A DNA stretch of 64,000 bases from HKCCE3408 sp039191215 (GCA_039191215.1 JBCCXT010000004.1:1-64000); one strand, 5' to 3'. Counted from the first letter of the stretch, positions 28,214 to 37,780 are shown. Notes: generated from the letters alone by a model not told the origin. A program made the numbers and translations.

Positions 28214-28561
28214 ATGTTTGAACCACTCGAGATATTTGATCTCGCTGCCGCCCGTGCGCGCCACGCTGCGACCCGACAAAACGTCGTGGCGCAGAATATC
28301 GCGAATGCAGATACGCCGGGCTACCGCGCGCAGTCGATTGCTGCGTTCGATGATATCTATCGCCGCTTGGGCCCCGACGGCCTCAACAGCGCCGATTTCA
28401 GCCGCACATTTGATGCCAAAACGCCGCTTTCGCCCAACGGAAATTCGGTCTCGTTGGAGCTTGAGATGGTCGCATCGGTCGATGCGCAACGGGCCCATAG
28501 CCGGGCGCTCAACGTCTATCAAAGTGCGCTCAATATCCTGCGCACCTCGATCGGCCGCTAA
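28214..28561 (+). CDS. flgB: Flagellar basal-body rod protein FlgB
   Basis: The 115-residue proximal rod protein shows the rod N-terminal motif AQNIANADTPGYRAQ. ATG 28214 follows GGGAGAAG at fitting distance; the frame is open upstream to 28187 without a better site. It opens a long plus-strand operon running through to fliL2. Confidence 0.92.
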   Translation: MFEPLEIFDLAAARARHAATRQNVVAQNIANADTPGYRAQSIAAFDDIYRRLGPDGLNSADFSRTFDAKTPLSPNGNSVSLELEMVASVDAQRAHSRALNVYQSALNILRTSIGR

Positions 28562-28581
28562 CAACAACAAGGACGCATGAG

Positions 28582-28974
28582 ATGAGCGGATTCAGCGAAA
28601 CGATGGGCATTGCCGCATCAGGGATGCAATCCCAGACGGAGCGGTTGCGGCTATTGTCGGAAAACATTGCCAATGCAGACACGCCCGGTTACCGCCGCAA
28701 AACCGCAAGTTTTGAGCCCTACGCGGCAAACACTATGCCCGAAGGGTCTGTGCAGCTTGGCCGCGTTCAGCTTGATCAGACGGACCTGACGACGATTTTC
28801 GACCCCAGCCACCCGATGGCCGGACCGGAAGGCAGCTATGACGGGTCAAACGTCGATCTGGTCGTCGAAATTGCCGATGCCCGCGAAGCGCAGCGCAGCT
28901 ATGAGGCCAATTTGCGGGTCTTTGACCAGGTCCGCCAGATGTCCTCGGCCCTTAGTGATCTTCTGAGACGGTAA
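28582..28974 (+). CDS. flgC: Flagellar basal-body rod protein FlgC
   Basis: The 130-residue rod subunit has LLSENIANADTPGYRRKTASF near the N-terminus and the C-terminal rod helix with EAQRSYEANLRVFDQVRQM. It lies 20 bases after flgB with fliE six bases later, the standard flgB-flgC-fliE order. Confidence 0.95.
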   Translation: MSGFSETMGIAASGMQSQTERLRLLSENIANADTPGYRRKTASFEPYAANTMPEGSVQLGRVQLDQTDLTTIFDPSHPMAGPEGSYDGSNVDLVVEIADAREAQRSYEANLRVFDQVRQMSSALSDLLRR

Positions 28975-28979
28975 CAGCC

Positions 28980-29288
28980 ATGGATTTGAGAACAACCTTC
29001 GCCACCCAGGCCTATGACCAGGCTCGCGCCAGCACGCCCATTTCGCCCGATCTGGGAACACAAGCCAACGATACCGGCGCGGGGCAGGTCTTCCAGGAGG
29101 CGATGCAAAGCCTCGCAGCGACCGTGCAAAACGGCGAAAACATTGCCCGCGCGTCGATGACAACGGGTGCTAATCCACATGCCCTGGTGACCGCTTTAGC
29201 CCAGACGGAGCTTGCCGTGGAAACCGCGGTCACAATCCGAGACCGGGTTGTTGAGGCGTATCAGGAAATTCTGAGGATGCCGGTGTGA
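28980..29288 (+). CDS. fliE: Flagellar hook-basal body complex protein FliE
   Basis: The 102-residue adapter joins the MS ring to the rod. It shows the FliE C-terminal pattern, with LAQTELAVETAVTIRDRVVEAYQEILRMPV split between two helices. It overlaps fliQ by four bases. Confidence 0.9.
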   Translation: MDLRTTFATQAYDQARASTPISPDLGTQANDTGAGQVFQEAMQSLAATVQNGENIARASMTTGANPHALVTALAQTELAVETAVTIRDRVVEAYQEILRMPV

Positions 29289-29554
29289 TAGAAGAGATCA
29301 CCTTTTTTGACACGCTGCGCCAGGGGCTTTGGATTGCGGTCGAAATCTCGACACCTGTTCTGGGCGTAGCACTTGTCGCCGGTGTTGCGGTCGGTCTGTT
29401 TCAGGCGCTGACATCGATCCAAGAAATGACGCTGACATTTGTACCGAAGCTTGCGGCCATTGTTGCTGTCTTCTGGCTGTCGATGAATTTCATGACCGAA
29501 AGCCTCACGGCCTATTGGACGACCCATCTGATCCCGCTGATAGAGGCGCTTTGA
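29285..29554 (+). CDS. fliQ: Flagellar export gate protein FliQ
   Basis: The 89-residue membrane protein has two helices, with PVLGVALVAGVAVGLFQALTSIQEMTLTFVPK in the family pattern (motif GLFQALTSIQEMTL). It forms the export gate with FliP and FliR. GTG 29285 overlaps the fliE stop, as is common in this operon. Confidence 0.93.
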   Translation: MIEEITFFDTLRQGLWIAVEISTPVLGVALVAGVAVGLFQALTSIQEMTLTFVPKLAAIVAVFWLSMNFMTESLTAYWTTHLIPLIEAL

Positions 29555-29557
29555 CAG

Positions 29558-30280
29558 ATGGATAATAGCTTTTACACCACGCTCACCCGGCAAAGCGGAC
29601 TGTTGCAGGAAATGCAGACCGTGGCGAACAACATCGCCAACCTGTCCACGACCGGGTTTCGCGCCGAAGGTGTCGTCTTTGCCGAACATGTCCGATCGCT
29701 GGGCCCAGGTCAGGAGAGTATCTCCATGGCGCATGCAATCGGCCGGCATGTGCAAAACGCGCAAGGCGCGCTGACGGGCACCGGCTCTCCGTTTGATCTG
29801 GCGATTGAGGGCGACGGATACTTCCTGATTGAGACGCCAGAGGGCGAGCGGCTGACGCGCGCCGGCGCATTCACTCCAGACCCGAACGGGGAACTTGTAA
29901 CGCCTGACGGCTACAGGCTGTTGGATGCCGGCGGCGCGCCGATTTTCATCCCGCCTGATGCACGCGCAATCTCCATCGCGTCAGACGGCACGTTAAGCGC
30001 GGATGGCGAGCCGCAAACCGTCATCGGCCTGTGGCAGCCGCGCGAGGCGATGGATCTGCAGCACCGCTCCGGTGTCCTGTTTGAAGCGCCGGGCGGGGTC
30101 GAACCAATGCTTGAATACTCAATTTTCCAGGGCTTCTTGGAGGATTCCAACGTCAACCCGGTCGCCCAGATCGCGCGCATGATCGAAGTTCAGCGCGCCT
30201 ATGAGCTTGGCCAAAGCTTCCTTGATCAAGAAGACGAACGTCTGCGTGGCTTTCTGCGCACCGTCGGGGCCCGAACCTAA
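29558..30280 (+). CDS. flgF: Flagellar basal-body rod protein FlgF
   Basis: The 240-residue proximal rod protein has NNIANLSTTGFRAEGV at the N-terminus and the C-terminal rod helix (NVNPVAQIARMIEVQRAYE). It is shorter than FlgG, and follows fliQ by three bases. Confidence 0.93.
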   Translation: MDNSFYTTLTRQSGLLQEMQTVANNIANLSTTGFRAEGVVFAEHVRSLGPGQESISMAHAIGRHVQNAQGALTGTGSPFDLAIEGDGYFLIETPEGERLTRAGAFTPDPNGELVTPDGYRLLDAGGAPIFIPPDARAISIASDGTLSADGEPQTVIGLWQPREAMDLQHRSGVLFEAPGGVEPMLEYSIFQGFLEDSNVNPVAQIARMIEVQRAYELGQSFLDQEDERLRGFLRTVGART

Positions 30281-30292
30281 AGGATTTGATGG

Positions 30293-31078
30293 ATGAGAGC
30301 GCTTGATATCGCCGCAACCGGCATGGCCGCGCAGCAAATGCGCGTGGAGGTTATCTCCAACAACCTGGCCAACATGAACACAACCGGGTACAGCGCCAGG
30401 CGGGCCGAGTTTGCCGATCTGCATTACCAGCAATTCACCCGCGCCGGTGCAATTTCGGCGTCCGACGGTACGTTGGTGCCCACAGGCGTGCAACTTGGCC
30501 TGGGCGTGCGCCCGTCGTCAGTTGCCGTCAACTTTCAGCAAGGCACTGTGATGGGAACCGGCGGCACACTTGATCTGGCAATCGAAGGGGCCGGCTTTAT
30601 CGAGGTGACCTTGCCGTCGGGCCAGGCGGCTTACACCCGCGATGGCGCCCTGAAACGGACCGGCGATGGGCTTATCGTTACCTCTGATGGCTACGAAGTC
30701 ACGCCGGGCATCACAATCCCCGACGATGCGCGATCGATTGAGATCAACAATGATGGTGAAGTCTACGCGTTCTTCCGTGACCAAGTCCAGCCGACGCTGC
30801 TGGGGCAGTTCACATTGTCAAACTTCTCAAATCCGCGCGGCCTGGAAGCCATCGGATCAAACCTGTTTTTAGAAACGGCCGCGTCCGGCCAGGCCTTGGT
30901 GGCCAATCCCGGCCAGGATGGCCTAGGAACGCTGCGCCAAGGTTTTGTCGAAGAAAGCTCGGTTGATGCGGTCGCCGAGATTACCGATCTTATTGAGGCG
31001 CAGCGCGGCTATGAGCTGAACGCGAAAGTCATCACCGCGGCCGATCAGATGCTCGGCGCGACCACGCAGATCCGTTGA
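30293..31078 (+). CDS. flgG: Flagellar basal-body rod protein FlgG
   Basis: The 261-residue distal rod protein begins MRALDIAATGMAAQQMRVEV and shows SNNLANMNTTGYSARRAEF. Its C-terminus ends in the DLIEAQRGYELNAKVI pattern. Size is exactly that of typical FlgG. It is 12 bases downstream of flgF. Confidence 0.96.
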   Translation: MRALDIAATGMAAQQMRVEVISNNLANMNTTGYSARRAEFADLHYQQFTRAGAISASDGTLVPTGVQLGLGVRPSSVAVNFQQGTVMGTGGTLDLAIEGAGFIEVTLPSGQAAYTRDGALKRTGDGLIVTSDGYEVTPGITIPDDARSIEINNDGEVYAFFRDQVQPTLLGQFTLSNFSNPRGLEAIGSNLFLETAASGQALVANPGQDGLGTLRQGFVEESSVDAVAEITDLIEAQRGYELNAKVITAADQMLGATTQIR

Positions 31079-31082
31079 TATC

Positions 31083-31517
31083 GTGACGATGATCCGCTTT
31101 CTCGCCATTTTGTTCTTTCTGGGCCTTTGTGTTCCGGGCCGCGCCGATGTTGTCGTCGCGGCAGGCACCATTCGCAGCCAGCAGATTATCAATCCGTCCG
31201 ATGTGGCGCTTGCCGATGGCACGGTGCCGGGCGCGCTGACCATCTTGGAAGACGCGATTGGGCGCGAAGCGCGCATCAATATTTACCCGGGCCGCCCGGT
31301 ACGCGCGGGCGATCTTCAAGAACCCGCGCTTGTCGACCGCAATGAGCTCGTGACGTTGCAATATGAACGCGGCGGGCTGCTCATCGTGACCGAAGGCCGA
31401 TCCTTGGATCGTGCCGGCCTGGGCGATCGATTGCGCGTTCAAAACCTTGGCTCGCGTAACACCGTAACTGGCACCGTAACCGGCCCGGGTCTTGTGACCG
31501 TGGGCACATCCTTCTGA
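31083..31517 (+). CDS. flgA: Flagellar P-ring assembly chaperone FlgA
   Basis: The 144-residue protein has a short signal peptide (FLAILFFLGLCVPGRA) and a SAF domain with GREARINIYPGRPVRAGDL and a final VTGTVTGPGLVTV. FlgA chaperones FlgI in the periplasm. GTG 31083 and ATG 31089 are both possible starts. It is a short FlgA, comprising mainly the SAF half. Confidence 0.88.
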   Translation: MTMIRFLAILFFLGLCVPGRADVVVAAGTIRSQQIINPSDVALADGTVPGALTILEDAIGREARINIYPGRPVRAGDLQEPALVDRNELVTLQYERGGLLIVTEGRSLDRAGLGDRLRVQNLGSRNTVTGTVTGPGLVTVGTSF

Positions 31518-31526
31518 GGGGAAACC

Positions 31527-32267
31527 ATGGGCTTGCACCGGGTAATTTGGCTGGTCGTGGCGGCTGCGTTTTTTGCATTTGCCGGCTGTTCGCGGCTGGA
31601 GCAGGTGGGCCAAGTGCCGCCGCTTAGCCCAACCGGCACAGGTGCCGAAGTGATCGCCATGTCATCGGCACCATTTCCCGATAGCGGCGGGGCCTTGCGC
31701 GGCCAAGACCGCGCATCCCTTTGGGGCGCGGGGCGACAATCGCTTTTCGGAGACCGGCGGGCGCAATCGCGCGGCGACATCATGACGGTCGTGATCGAGA
31801 TTGATGACAGCGCGAACATCTCCAATGCGACAGGACGCTCGCGTTCAGGGTCCGAGGATCTGTCGATCGACTCGCTTTTGGGCTTACCGGAGCGGATCAA
31901 TGATCGTCTGCCGGACGGGGCAACACTCGCGGATGCGGCGGGCATAAATTCGTCTTCGGCATCATCGGGTCAGGGCTCGGTTAGCCGAAACGAGCAGCTG
32001 ACGCTGCGTGTTGCTGCCACCGTCACCGAAGTTCTGCCAAACGGCGTTTTGCGTATCCAAGGCACGCAAGAAGTGCGCGTGAACTTTGAGGTGCGCGAAT
32101 TGACCATCACCGGCTATGTCCGTCCCGAAGACATCACGCGTCAGAATGAAATCACCTATGACAAGATCGCAGCTGCGCGCATTTCTTACGGTGGTCGCGG
32201 GCACATCTCCGATGTCCAACAACCGCGCTACGGGCAGCAAGTAACAGATATAATTCTACCTTTCTGA
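31527..32267 (+). CDS. flgH: Flagellar L-ring protein FlgH
   Basis: The 246-residue outer-membrane lipoprotein has a lipobox FAGC with Cys21. Motifs include LWGAGRQSLFGDRRAQSRGDIM and the C-terminal VRPEDITRQNEITYDKIAAARI region. It forms the L ring with the P ring of FlgI, encoded at 46.6 kb. Confidence 0.94.
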   Translation: MGLHRVIWLVVAAAFFAFAGCSRLEQVGQVPPLSPTGTGAEVIAMSSAPFPDSGGALRGQDRASLWGAGRQSLFGDRRAQSRGDIMTVVIEIDDSANISNATGRSRSGSEDLSIDSLLGLPERINDRLPDGATLADAAGINSSSASSGQGSVSRNEQLTLRVAATVTEVLPNGVLRIQGTQEVRVNFEVRELTITGYVRPEDITRQNEITYDKIAAARISYGGRGHISDVQQPRYGQQVTDIILPF

Positions 32268-32276
32268 GGCCTAGTC

Positions 32277-32822
32277 ATGCTGCGAATTCTCATCCCGATT
32301 GTATTGTTGCTTCTCGGCGTTGGGGGTGGCATCGGCGCTGGCATCGTCCTGGGCGGCTCAGATGCAGAGATGGCTTCAGACGAGTACGCGGCAGGCGGTG
32401 AGGCAGAAACCTATGAGGCAGAGGAGAGCTCCTACGACGATGAGGGCTCCAGTGACAGCTATGAAACCGACGCGCCCGTGCAGCCCGGAAGCTCAGATAA
32501 CCTCGAATATGTGCGCCTAAACAACCAATTTGTCGTGCCCGTGGTGCGCGACGCGGCCGTGCGCTCCCTCGTGGTGATGTCACTGACAGTTGAAATTGAA
32601 AGCGGTCAGGCCGAATACGTTTTTACGCGAGAGCCGCGTCTGCGGGATGCCTTTCTCAGGGTCATGTTCAGCCATGCGAATGCGGGCGGGTTCGACGGCG
32701 CCTTCACCTCGCCGACATCGTTGAACCCTTTGCGCAGCGGGCTTCGTGACGCGGCATTCGACGTCTTGGGCTCAACCGTCAATGACGTATTGATCGTCGA
32801 TATCGTGCGTCAGGACGCCTGA
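32277..32822 (+). CDS. FliL family protein, second copy
   Basis: The 181-residue protein has one N-terminal membrane helix (IPIVLLLLGVGGGIGAGIVL), a very acidic Glu/Asp/Ser linker (about 30-75) and a periplasmic FliL-like domain with VVMSLTVEIESG and a REPRLRDAFLRVMFSHA helix. It closes the flgB operon and differs from the canonical FliL at 42.0 kb. FliL proteins surround stators and stabilise them. Why two are present is unknown. Its 3' end overlaps the convergent FliJ-like gene by 13 bases. Confidence 0.75.
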   Translation: MLRILIPIVLLLLGVGGGIGAGIVLGGSDAEMASDEYAAGGEAETYEAEESSYDDEGSSDSYETDAPVQPGSSDNLEYVRLNNQFVVPVVRDAAVRSLVVMSLTVEIESGQAEYVFTREPRLRDAFLRVMFSHANAGGFDGAFTSPTSLNPLRSGLRDAAFDVLGSTVNDVLIVDIVRQDA

Positions 32823-33151
32823 TCGCGCAGGCGATTAAGCGCGATTTTTCGACCTTCATCTTTAGCGGCGACAGCGAGAGCGGCTTTCCGTTTCAGCTCC
32901 GCACGGGCCAACTCCAGCGCCAAGTTCAGCTGCCGTTGGCGGCAATGGCCTGAATACGCGATCGCAAGACTGGCAGCCTCGGGCGTCTTTGCATCCGCCA
33001 ATGCTGCGCGCGCGGTGAGATTGGCTTCCTCAATCTGTCTTTTGATCTGGGCGCAAGCTCTTGTATGTGCTGCAAAATCGGCAAGGCTGCGCTCAGACCG
33101 AATTCGGGCCAGCGCTGCTAGCTGGCCAAGTCTAGGATCAACGGCCATCAT
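32810..33151 (-). CDS. Small helical protein downstream of flhB, possibly FliJ-like
   Basis: The 113-residue product is Ala/Arg/Lys-rich and predicted to be almost entirely helical, including a long stretch with coiled-coil potential (about 20-105). Start ATG 33151 overlaps the flhB stop (ATGA). A FliJ is otherwise missing from the cluster; size, helicity and position beside the export genes suggest a divergent FliJ. No sequence signature proves it. Its 3' end overlaps that of fliL2 on the other strand. Confidence 0.55.
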   Translation of the reverse strand: MMAVDPRLGQLAALARIRSERSLADFAAHTRACAQIKRQIEEANLTARAALADAKTPEAASLAIAYSGHCRQRQLNLALELARAELKRKAALAVAAKDEGRKIALNRLRDQAS

Positions 33152-34236
33152 CTCAGCCGCCGCGACGCACGCTCGCGCATCAAATCAGCGAAGCGAATTG
33201 CCGCCGCGACCGCACGAAAATGATCCCGCGCGATCGGTGCCCCGACATCGATCACTTCGTGGATGGCACGCGCAGTCGGCGGATCGCGGTAAATCGGCAC
33301 GCCCGCATCATTTGCAGCTTCGCGAATGCGCGCTGCAACTTCGTCGACGCCTTTGGCGACACAGACCGGAACCTCCTGCGCGCCGCGATCCCACTTCAAC
33401 GCCACAGCGTAATGCGTGGGGTTCACGATGACCACTGCGGCGTCTGGGACATCCGCAATCATTCGGTTTGTCGCAATATCAGTGCCGCGCTGCCTGCGTT
33501 CCTGCTTGAGGTGCGGGTCGCCGTCATTTTCCTTCGATTCGTCGGTCACTTCTTTGCGCGTCATCCGGTTTTTGCGGATGTGGTCACCCCATTGCCAGAG
33601 GTAGTCGACACCGCCGATGATCAAAGCAATCACGAAGACGAAGATCAGAAAATCCCTGGCCTGGCGACCGATTTCAGCCAGAATCTGACCGGCATTGGCC
33701 TGCATCGCGCCGAGGATCTCATCAGAGCGACCAATTAAAAACATCGCCAAGAGAAGCGTGTAGATCGCCAGCTTTGTGCTCGACTTTGCAAACTCAAAAA
33801 GGCCGCTGGCTCCAAATTTGTTTTTTGCCGTTTGTATTGGCGACACGCGGGAGAGTTTTGGCTGAAGCCGGGACGGCGTGAACAGAATGCCACGTTGCGC
33901 AATTAGTGCCGCAACAATGATGAGCGCCGGAACGCCGACAAATCCGAACAGCACCACAAAGCTCGCACGGATCGGCGCGGCAGCGATGCCAGTGCCGCCG
34001 GGTGACAACAATACCGGCGCAAGCGTATCGGCTTGACCGATCAGCACTTGCAACACACTGCCAAACTGATTGATGAGACTGGGCCCAAACAGAGCGCCCC
34101 CCAACAAAAGCCCGCCATAAGCCATCGCGGTGTTTAGATCAGAAGACCGAACGATCTCGCCACGTTTTCGCGCTTCCTCCAGCTTGCGCGGCGTTGGGTC
34201 ATAAGACTTCTCGGCGCTCTCGTCCTGCTGGGCCAC
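33148..34236 (-). CDS. flhB: Flagellar export switch protein FlhB
   Basis: The 362-residue export-gate protein has four membrane segments followed by a cytoplasmic domain with the autocleavage motif NPTH at 272-275. The N-terminus starts MAQQDESAEKSYDPTPRKLEEARKRGEI in the family pattern (PTPRKLEEARKRG). FlhB changes export specificity from rod/hook to filament after the FliK signal. GTG 34236 directly abuts the fliR stop. Confidence 0.95.
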   Translation of the reverse strand: MAQQDESAEKSYDPTPRKLEEARKRGEIVRSSDLNTAMAYGGLLLGGALFGPSLINQFGSVLQVLIGQADTLAPVLLSPGGTGIAAAPIRASFVVLFGFVGVPALIIVAALIAQRGILFTPSRLQPKLSRVSPIQTAKNKFGASGLFEFAKSSTKLAIYTLLLAMFLIGRSDEILGAMQANAGQILAEIGRQARDFLIFVFVIALIIGGVDYLWQWGDHIRKNRMTRKEVTDESKENDGDPHLKQERRQRGTDIATNRMIADVPDAAVVIVNPTHYAVALKWDRGAQEVPVCVAKGVDEVAARIREAANDAGVPIYRDPPTARAIHEVIDVGAPIARDHFRAVAAAIRFADLMRERASRRLR

Positions 34237-35010
34237 CTAGATATCCCCCCAAGGATTGGCGAGGCCCGCTTGCAGCGCGTCATGCCAGATCTGCAGCAGA
34301 AACGGCAAGGTTAGGAACAGCAAGAAGAGCGAGCCCCAGGTGATCGCCGGCGCGCCGACAAAGGCGACCATAAGCTGCGGCATTGCTTTGGAAATGACAC
34401 CAAGCATCAGATTGTAGAGCAGCGAAGCGATCAAAAACGGCGCAGCGAGAGAAAATGACAGGGTAAAAATCGAACCAATCCGGCCGATGCCCCACATGGC
34501 GGTATCTCTGACAAGCGGAAACTCCCCGGCTGGCAACACCGCATAGCTTGAGACAAATGTTTGCGTCAGATGCACATGCAGCCCACTGGCGACCGCCAAG
34601 GCCAGGCCGGCGATTAACATGATTCCGCCGATCGCGGGTTGTGGGTCGGGCGAGGCGCCGCCCATAATTTGTGCCAATGACGTGGCTTGCGCGGCAATTG
34701 CCCCAGCAATTTGTAAGGCCATGACAATCAACCGAAGGCCGATGCCCAACAGAAAACCCGCAACGGCTTCGGTGAAGAAAAATCGCACCGGTGGCATCGT
34801 TTCCGCAAGCGCGGTCAACTCAGGTGCGACTGCCGGCGTGACAATAACCGTAAAGCCAAGTGCTGCACCCAGGCGAACCCGCATCGGAATGAAGCTCTCC
34901 CCAACGCCGGGTAAGACGGTGAAGGTCACACCGACACGCAGAAAAACCGCGATCGCGGCCGTCAGCCAAGTCTGACTAAGCGAGAACGCCTGCGCGGCCA
35001 GCTCGATCAC
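34237..35010 (-). CDS. fliR: Flagellar export gate protein FliR
   Basis: The 257-residue membrane protein has about six helices and family motifs FLRVGVTFTVLPGVGE and LRLIVMALQIAGAIAAQ. It is part of the FliP-FliQ-FliR gate. GTG 35010 overlaps the flhA stop (GTGA), so translation is probably coupled. Confidence 0.93.
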   Translation of the reverse strand: MIELAAQAFSLSQTWLTAAIAVFLRVGVTFTVLPGVGESFIPMRVRLGAALGFTVIVTPAVAPELTALAETMPPVRFFFTEAVAGFLLGIGLRLIVMALQIAGAIAAQATSLAQIMGGASPDPQPAIGGIMLIAGLALAVASGLHVHLTQTFVSSYAVLPAGEFPLVRDTAMWGIGRIGSIFTLSFSLAAPFLIASLLYNLMLGVISKAMPQLMVAFVGAPAITWGSLFLLFLTLPFLLQIWHDALQAGLANPWGDI

Positions 35011-37085
35011 GCGGCAACCATGCCGACCAAAGCGGGTTTTGCGTCCAAGCCAATTTCCTCAAACGACAGGACCGGATTGGCGATGCCGCGGGCTTGCGCG
35101 ACCGTTCGAATAAACCGGCGGCGCATGGCCGATGTGACAATGGCCGCGTATGTCCCGGCTTCTGAGGCGGAGGCGACTTTTTCGCCTAGTGCATTGGCCA
35201 ACGCGTTGAACTTCTCGGGCGGCAGTGCGATATCGGGCAACCCCTGATCCGTTCGCCCTTGATGTTCCTGAAAAATTTCTTCCCATTGGCCAGCAAGCTG
35301 GATGAGTGGTAAAGTCCCATCGGCGCGTTTAATGTCAGCGATCAACTGGAAGCCCAGCCGTTGCCTGACATGTTCACAGATCAGATCCGGCTGCGGCGTT
35401 GACGGCCTGATCTCTGCAATGGATTCCAGGATTAGCGGTAGGTTTCTGATGGAGACCTGTTCGGCCAGAAGCAGCCGCAAGACGGTGTGCAATAAGTCGA
35501 GCGGCACGCGTTCGGGGACCAATTCGTCGAGCAAGCGGCGGTTCTCGTCCGCGCGTTCCTTGTCACTTACCGCCACAAACGCATCCAGCAGGCGCTGCAG
35601 CGACTTCAAGCTAAGCAGCCGCGACAGGTTGCGTTTGAGAACCTCAAGCAAATGGGTCGCCAATACCTCGGACGGTGTCACGGTGGTTAGACCCAGCATG
35701 CCGGCATCGTCGCGGTCGCCCGCAGAAATCCAGCGGGCCGGTGCGCCGTAAACCGGCTCGGCGCAATCCTCACCGGGCGGCAAAGCGTCGTCGGCGCCAG
35801 CTTTGAGCACCAAAATGCCATTGGTGTCGAGTTTAGCCCGCGCATGCTCGACTCCGAGGATGCGGATGACATAAGTCGAACGCGGCAAGTCGGCGCGATC
35901 GGTCAGGCGGATCTCCGGCAGGATCAATCCAAATCCGCGCGCCACGTGATCGCGCATGTTTCGTATCCGGGCGTCGAGACCTGTTGCTGGATCAAGCGCT
36001 AAATCGACCAGATCGGGGGCAAACTCAACGTGGATGTCGTCGAGCTCCAACACATCACCCATGGACGGCGTAGGGGCTTCGACCTCGTCTTTTTCCGGTG
36101 TTTCGGGCTCTTCCGGCGCATCTCCGGCGCGAAACCTGAATGCTGCCGCGACGCCCAAGGCACCGGCCCCCATAACAAATGGAACGAAAGGAAGCCCCGG
36201 AACCAACGCAAAGATCGCCAGAAGCAGGGCGACGGTTGCCAGCGCCGAGGGATGTTTGCCGAGTTGAGATAGAAGCGCTGTATCTGTTGCGCCTGTTGCC
36301 CCGCCGCGCGCGAGCAATAGCGCCGAGGCGATGGCAATTATGACGGCTGGGATTTGGCTAACCAACCCATCGCCGACGGTAAGGATCGCGTATGTCTCAA
36401 AGGCGCGGCCGAGCGGCATGTCGTGGATCGCCGTGCCGATTACAAGGCCCATCACCAGGTTGAGCACCGTGATGAGCAGACCGGCGATTGCGTCACCTTT
36501 GACAAATTTGGATGCACCATCGAGCGATCCGAAAAAGGTCGTTTCCGCCTGTTCGCGTTCGCGTCGTGCTTTCGCCTCGGCATGGCTGATCGCGCCAGCG
36601 GCCATGTCGCTATCGATGGCGAGCTGTTTGCCGGGCATCCCGTCAAGGGCAAAACGCGCGCCGACTTCGGCCATGCGTGCGGCACCCTTGTTGATGACGA
36701 TGAAATTCACGATCAGCAGCACGCAGAAGACCACGAGGCCCATTAAGACGCTGCCACCCATCACAAAATTCGCAAAACCTTCGATCACACCGCCCGCGGC
36801 GCCCGTGCCGGTATGCCCTTCACCGATGATGAGTTTGGTGGACGACACATTCAGCGACAGGCGCAGCATCAACGAGGCGAGAAGGACGGTCGGAAACGCG
36901 GAGAAGTCCAGGGGCCGCTCAATAAAGAGCGTGACCGTGAAGATCAGGATGGCAAGGCCAAAAGACGCGGCGAGGCCGACATCCACGATGAAGGATGGCA
37001 CCGGCAGGATCATCATCACGATGACCGTCATCAACGCGATGGCAAAAAGGATGGTCGGTTGAAAGAACCGCTCCGTCACGCTCAT
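35007..37085 (-). CDS. flhA: Flagellar biosynthesis protein FlhA
   Basis: The 692-residue core export protein has eight predicted N-terminal membrane helices and the FHIPEP-type segments PLDFSAFPTVLLASLMLRL and NKGAARMAEVGARFALDGMP (read separately). A large cytoplasmic C-domain ends in a helix before FEEIGLDAKPALVG. ATG 37085 begins MSVTERFFQPTILFAIALM, the family N-terminus; the longer frame to 37331 overlaps the transglycosylase gene. It overlaps that gene by four bases. Confidence 0.95.
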   Translation of the reverse strand: MSVTERFFQPTILFAIALMTVIVMMILPVPSFIVDVGLAASFGLAILIFTVTLFIERPLDFSAFPTVLLASLMLRLSLNVSSTKLIIGEGHTGTGAAGGVIEGFANFVMGGSVLMGLVVFCVLLIVNFIVINKGAARMAEVGARFALDGMPGKQLAIDSDMAAGAISHAEAKARREREQAETTFFGSLDGASKFVKGDAIAGLLITVLNLVMGLVIGTAIHDMPLGRAFETYAILTVGDGLVSQIPAVIIAIASALLLARGGATGATDTALLSQLGKHPSALATVALLLAIFALVPGLPFVPFVMGAGALGVAAAFRFRAGDAPEEPETPEKDEVEAPTPSMGDVLELDDIHVEFAPDLVDLALDPATGLDARIRNMRDHVARGFGLILPEIRLTDRADLPRSTYVIRILGVEHARAKLDTNGILVLKAGADDALPPGEDCAEPVYGAPARWISAGDRDDAGMLGLTTVTPSEVLATHLLEVLKRNLSRLLSLKSLQRLLDAFVAVSDKERADENRRLLDELVPERVPLDLLHTVLRLLLAEQVSIRNLPLILESIAEIRPSTPQPDLICEHVRQRLGFQLIADIKRADGTLPLIQLAGQWEEIFQEHQGRTDQGLPDIALPPEKFNALANALGEKVASASEAGTYAAIVTSAMRRRFIRTVAQARGIANPVLSFEEIGLDAKPALVGMVAA

Positions 37086-37780
37086 GGAGTGGCCCCGAAA
37101 AGGGGCCGAGCGGACCCGGTTTGTGGAACCAGAGATCCAAGTGATGTCGTGCCACCGGCTTGCAGCAACGGGTAGGTATTGACCGAGGCAACCTGCGGCC
37201 TGGCGCTCAACGCCGGTGCTGGCATAACCGGGTTTGCCCCCAGTGTTTCCAAATGCCCGTGATAGATGCGCAAGTAGCGCGCTGCGTAGCGTTCCGTCCG
37301 GGAATGGTAGGCGCCAACCGCTGCGTCCCATGAGCCAAATTCGGCGTATAGCTCGATGAGGAAACGCGCCGCGTAACGGGCATTGGCATCGGGGTCGAAC
37401 ATTTCGGTGATCGAGCCAAAATGCTCGTTATGCCAACGGTAGTTGATCTGAAAGCAGCCAACGTCGAAACTGACGGCGCCTGCGGAATGCCTGCGGGCGG
37501 CGAATGCTTCTGCTTCCGCGCGCGTGTCGAACCAATGCCCCGTCCCTTCCATATTCACGGTCCAGGGCCAAGGTGTGCCGTAGCGGGCCGTTTCGGTCCG
37601 CGTAATGGCCAACAGGACGGGTTGTGGTACGCCCATTTCACGCGATGCGCGGATAGCGGCGCGATCGCAGATCGCGGCCAGCGCGCTTTCGGGAGTAGAG
37701 GCAAAGGTTGGGGTGGCTGTGATCCAGAGTGCTGCAAAGATAGCGTAGGATACACAACGGGATAGACTAAGGCAGCTCAT
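37082..37780 (-). CDS. Lytic transglycosylase (SLT domain) in the flagellar export operon
   Basis: The 232-residue product has a signal peptide (to about residue 27) and an SLT fold with the catalytic Glu in LAITRTETARYG. The substrate-groove motifs are VSFDVGCFQINYRWH and AVGAYHSR. GGAGGAAAG sits just upstream of ATG 37780. It is periplasmic. Because the local FlgJ-type protein lacks a hydrolase half, this enzyme probably opens the peptidoglycan for the rod. It is translationally coupled to flhA. Confidence 0.85.
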   Translation of the reverse strand: MSCLSLSRCVSYAIFAALWITATPTFASTPESALAAICDRAAIRASREMGVPQPVLLAITRTETARYGTPWPWTVNMEGTGHWFDTRAEAEAFAARRHSAGAVSFDVGCFQINYRWHNEHFGSITEMFDPDANARYAARFLIELYAEFGSWDAAVGAYHSRTERYAARYLRIYHGHLETLGANPVMPAPALSARPQVASVNTYPLLQAGGTTSLGSLVPQTGSARPLFGATP

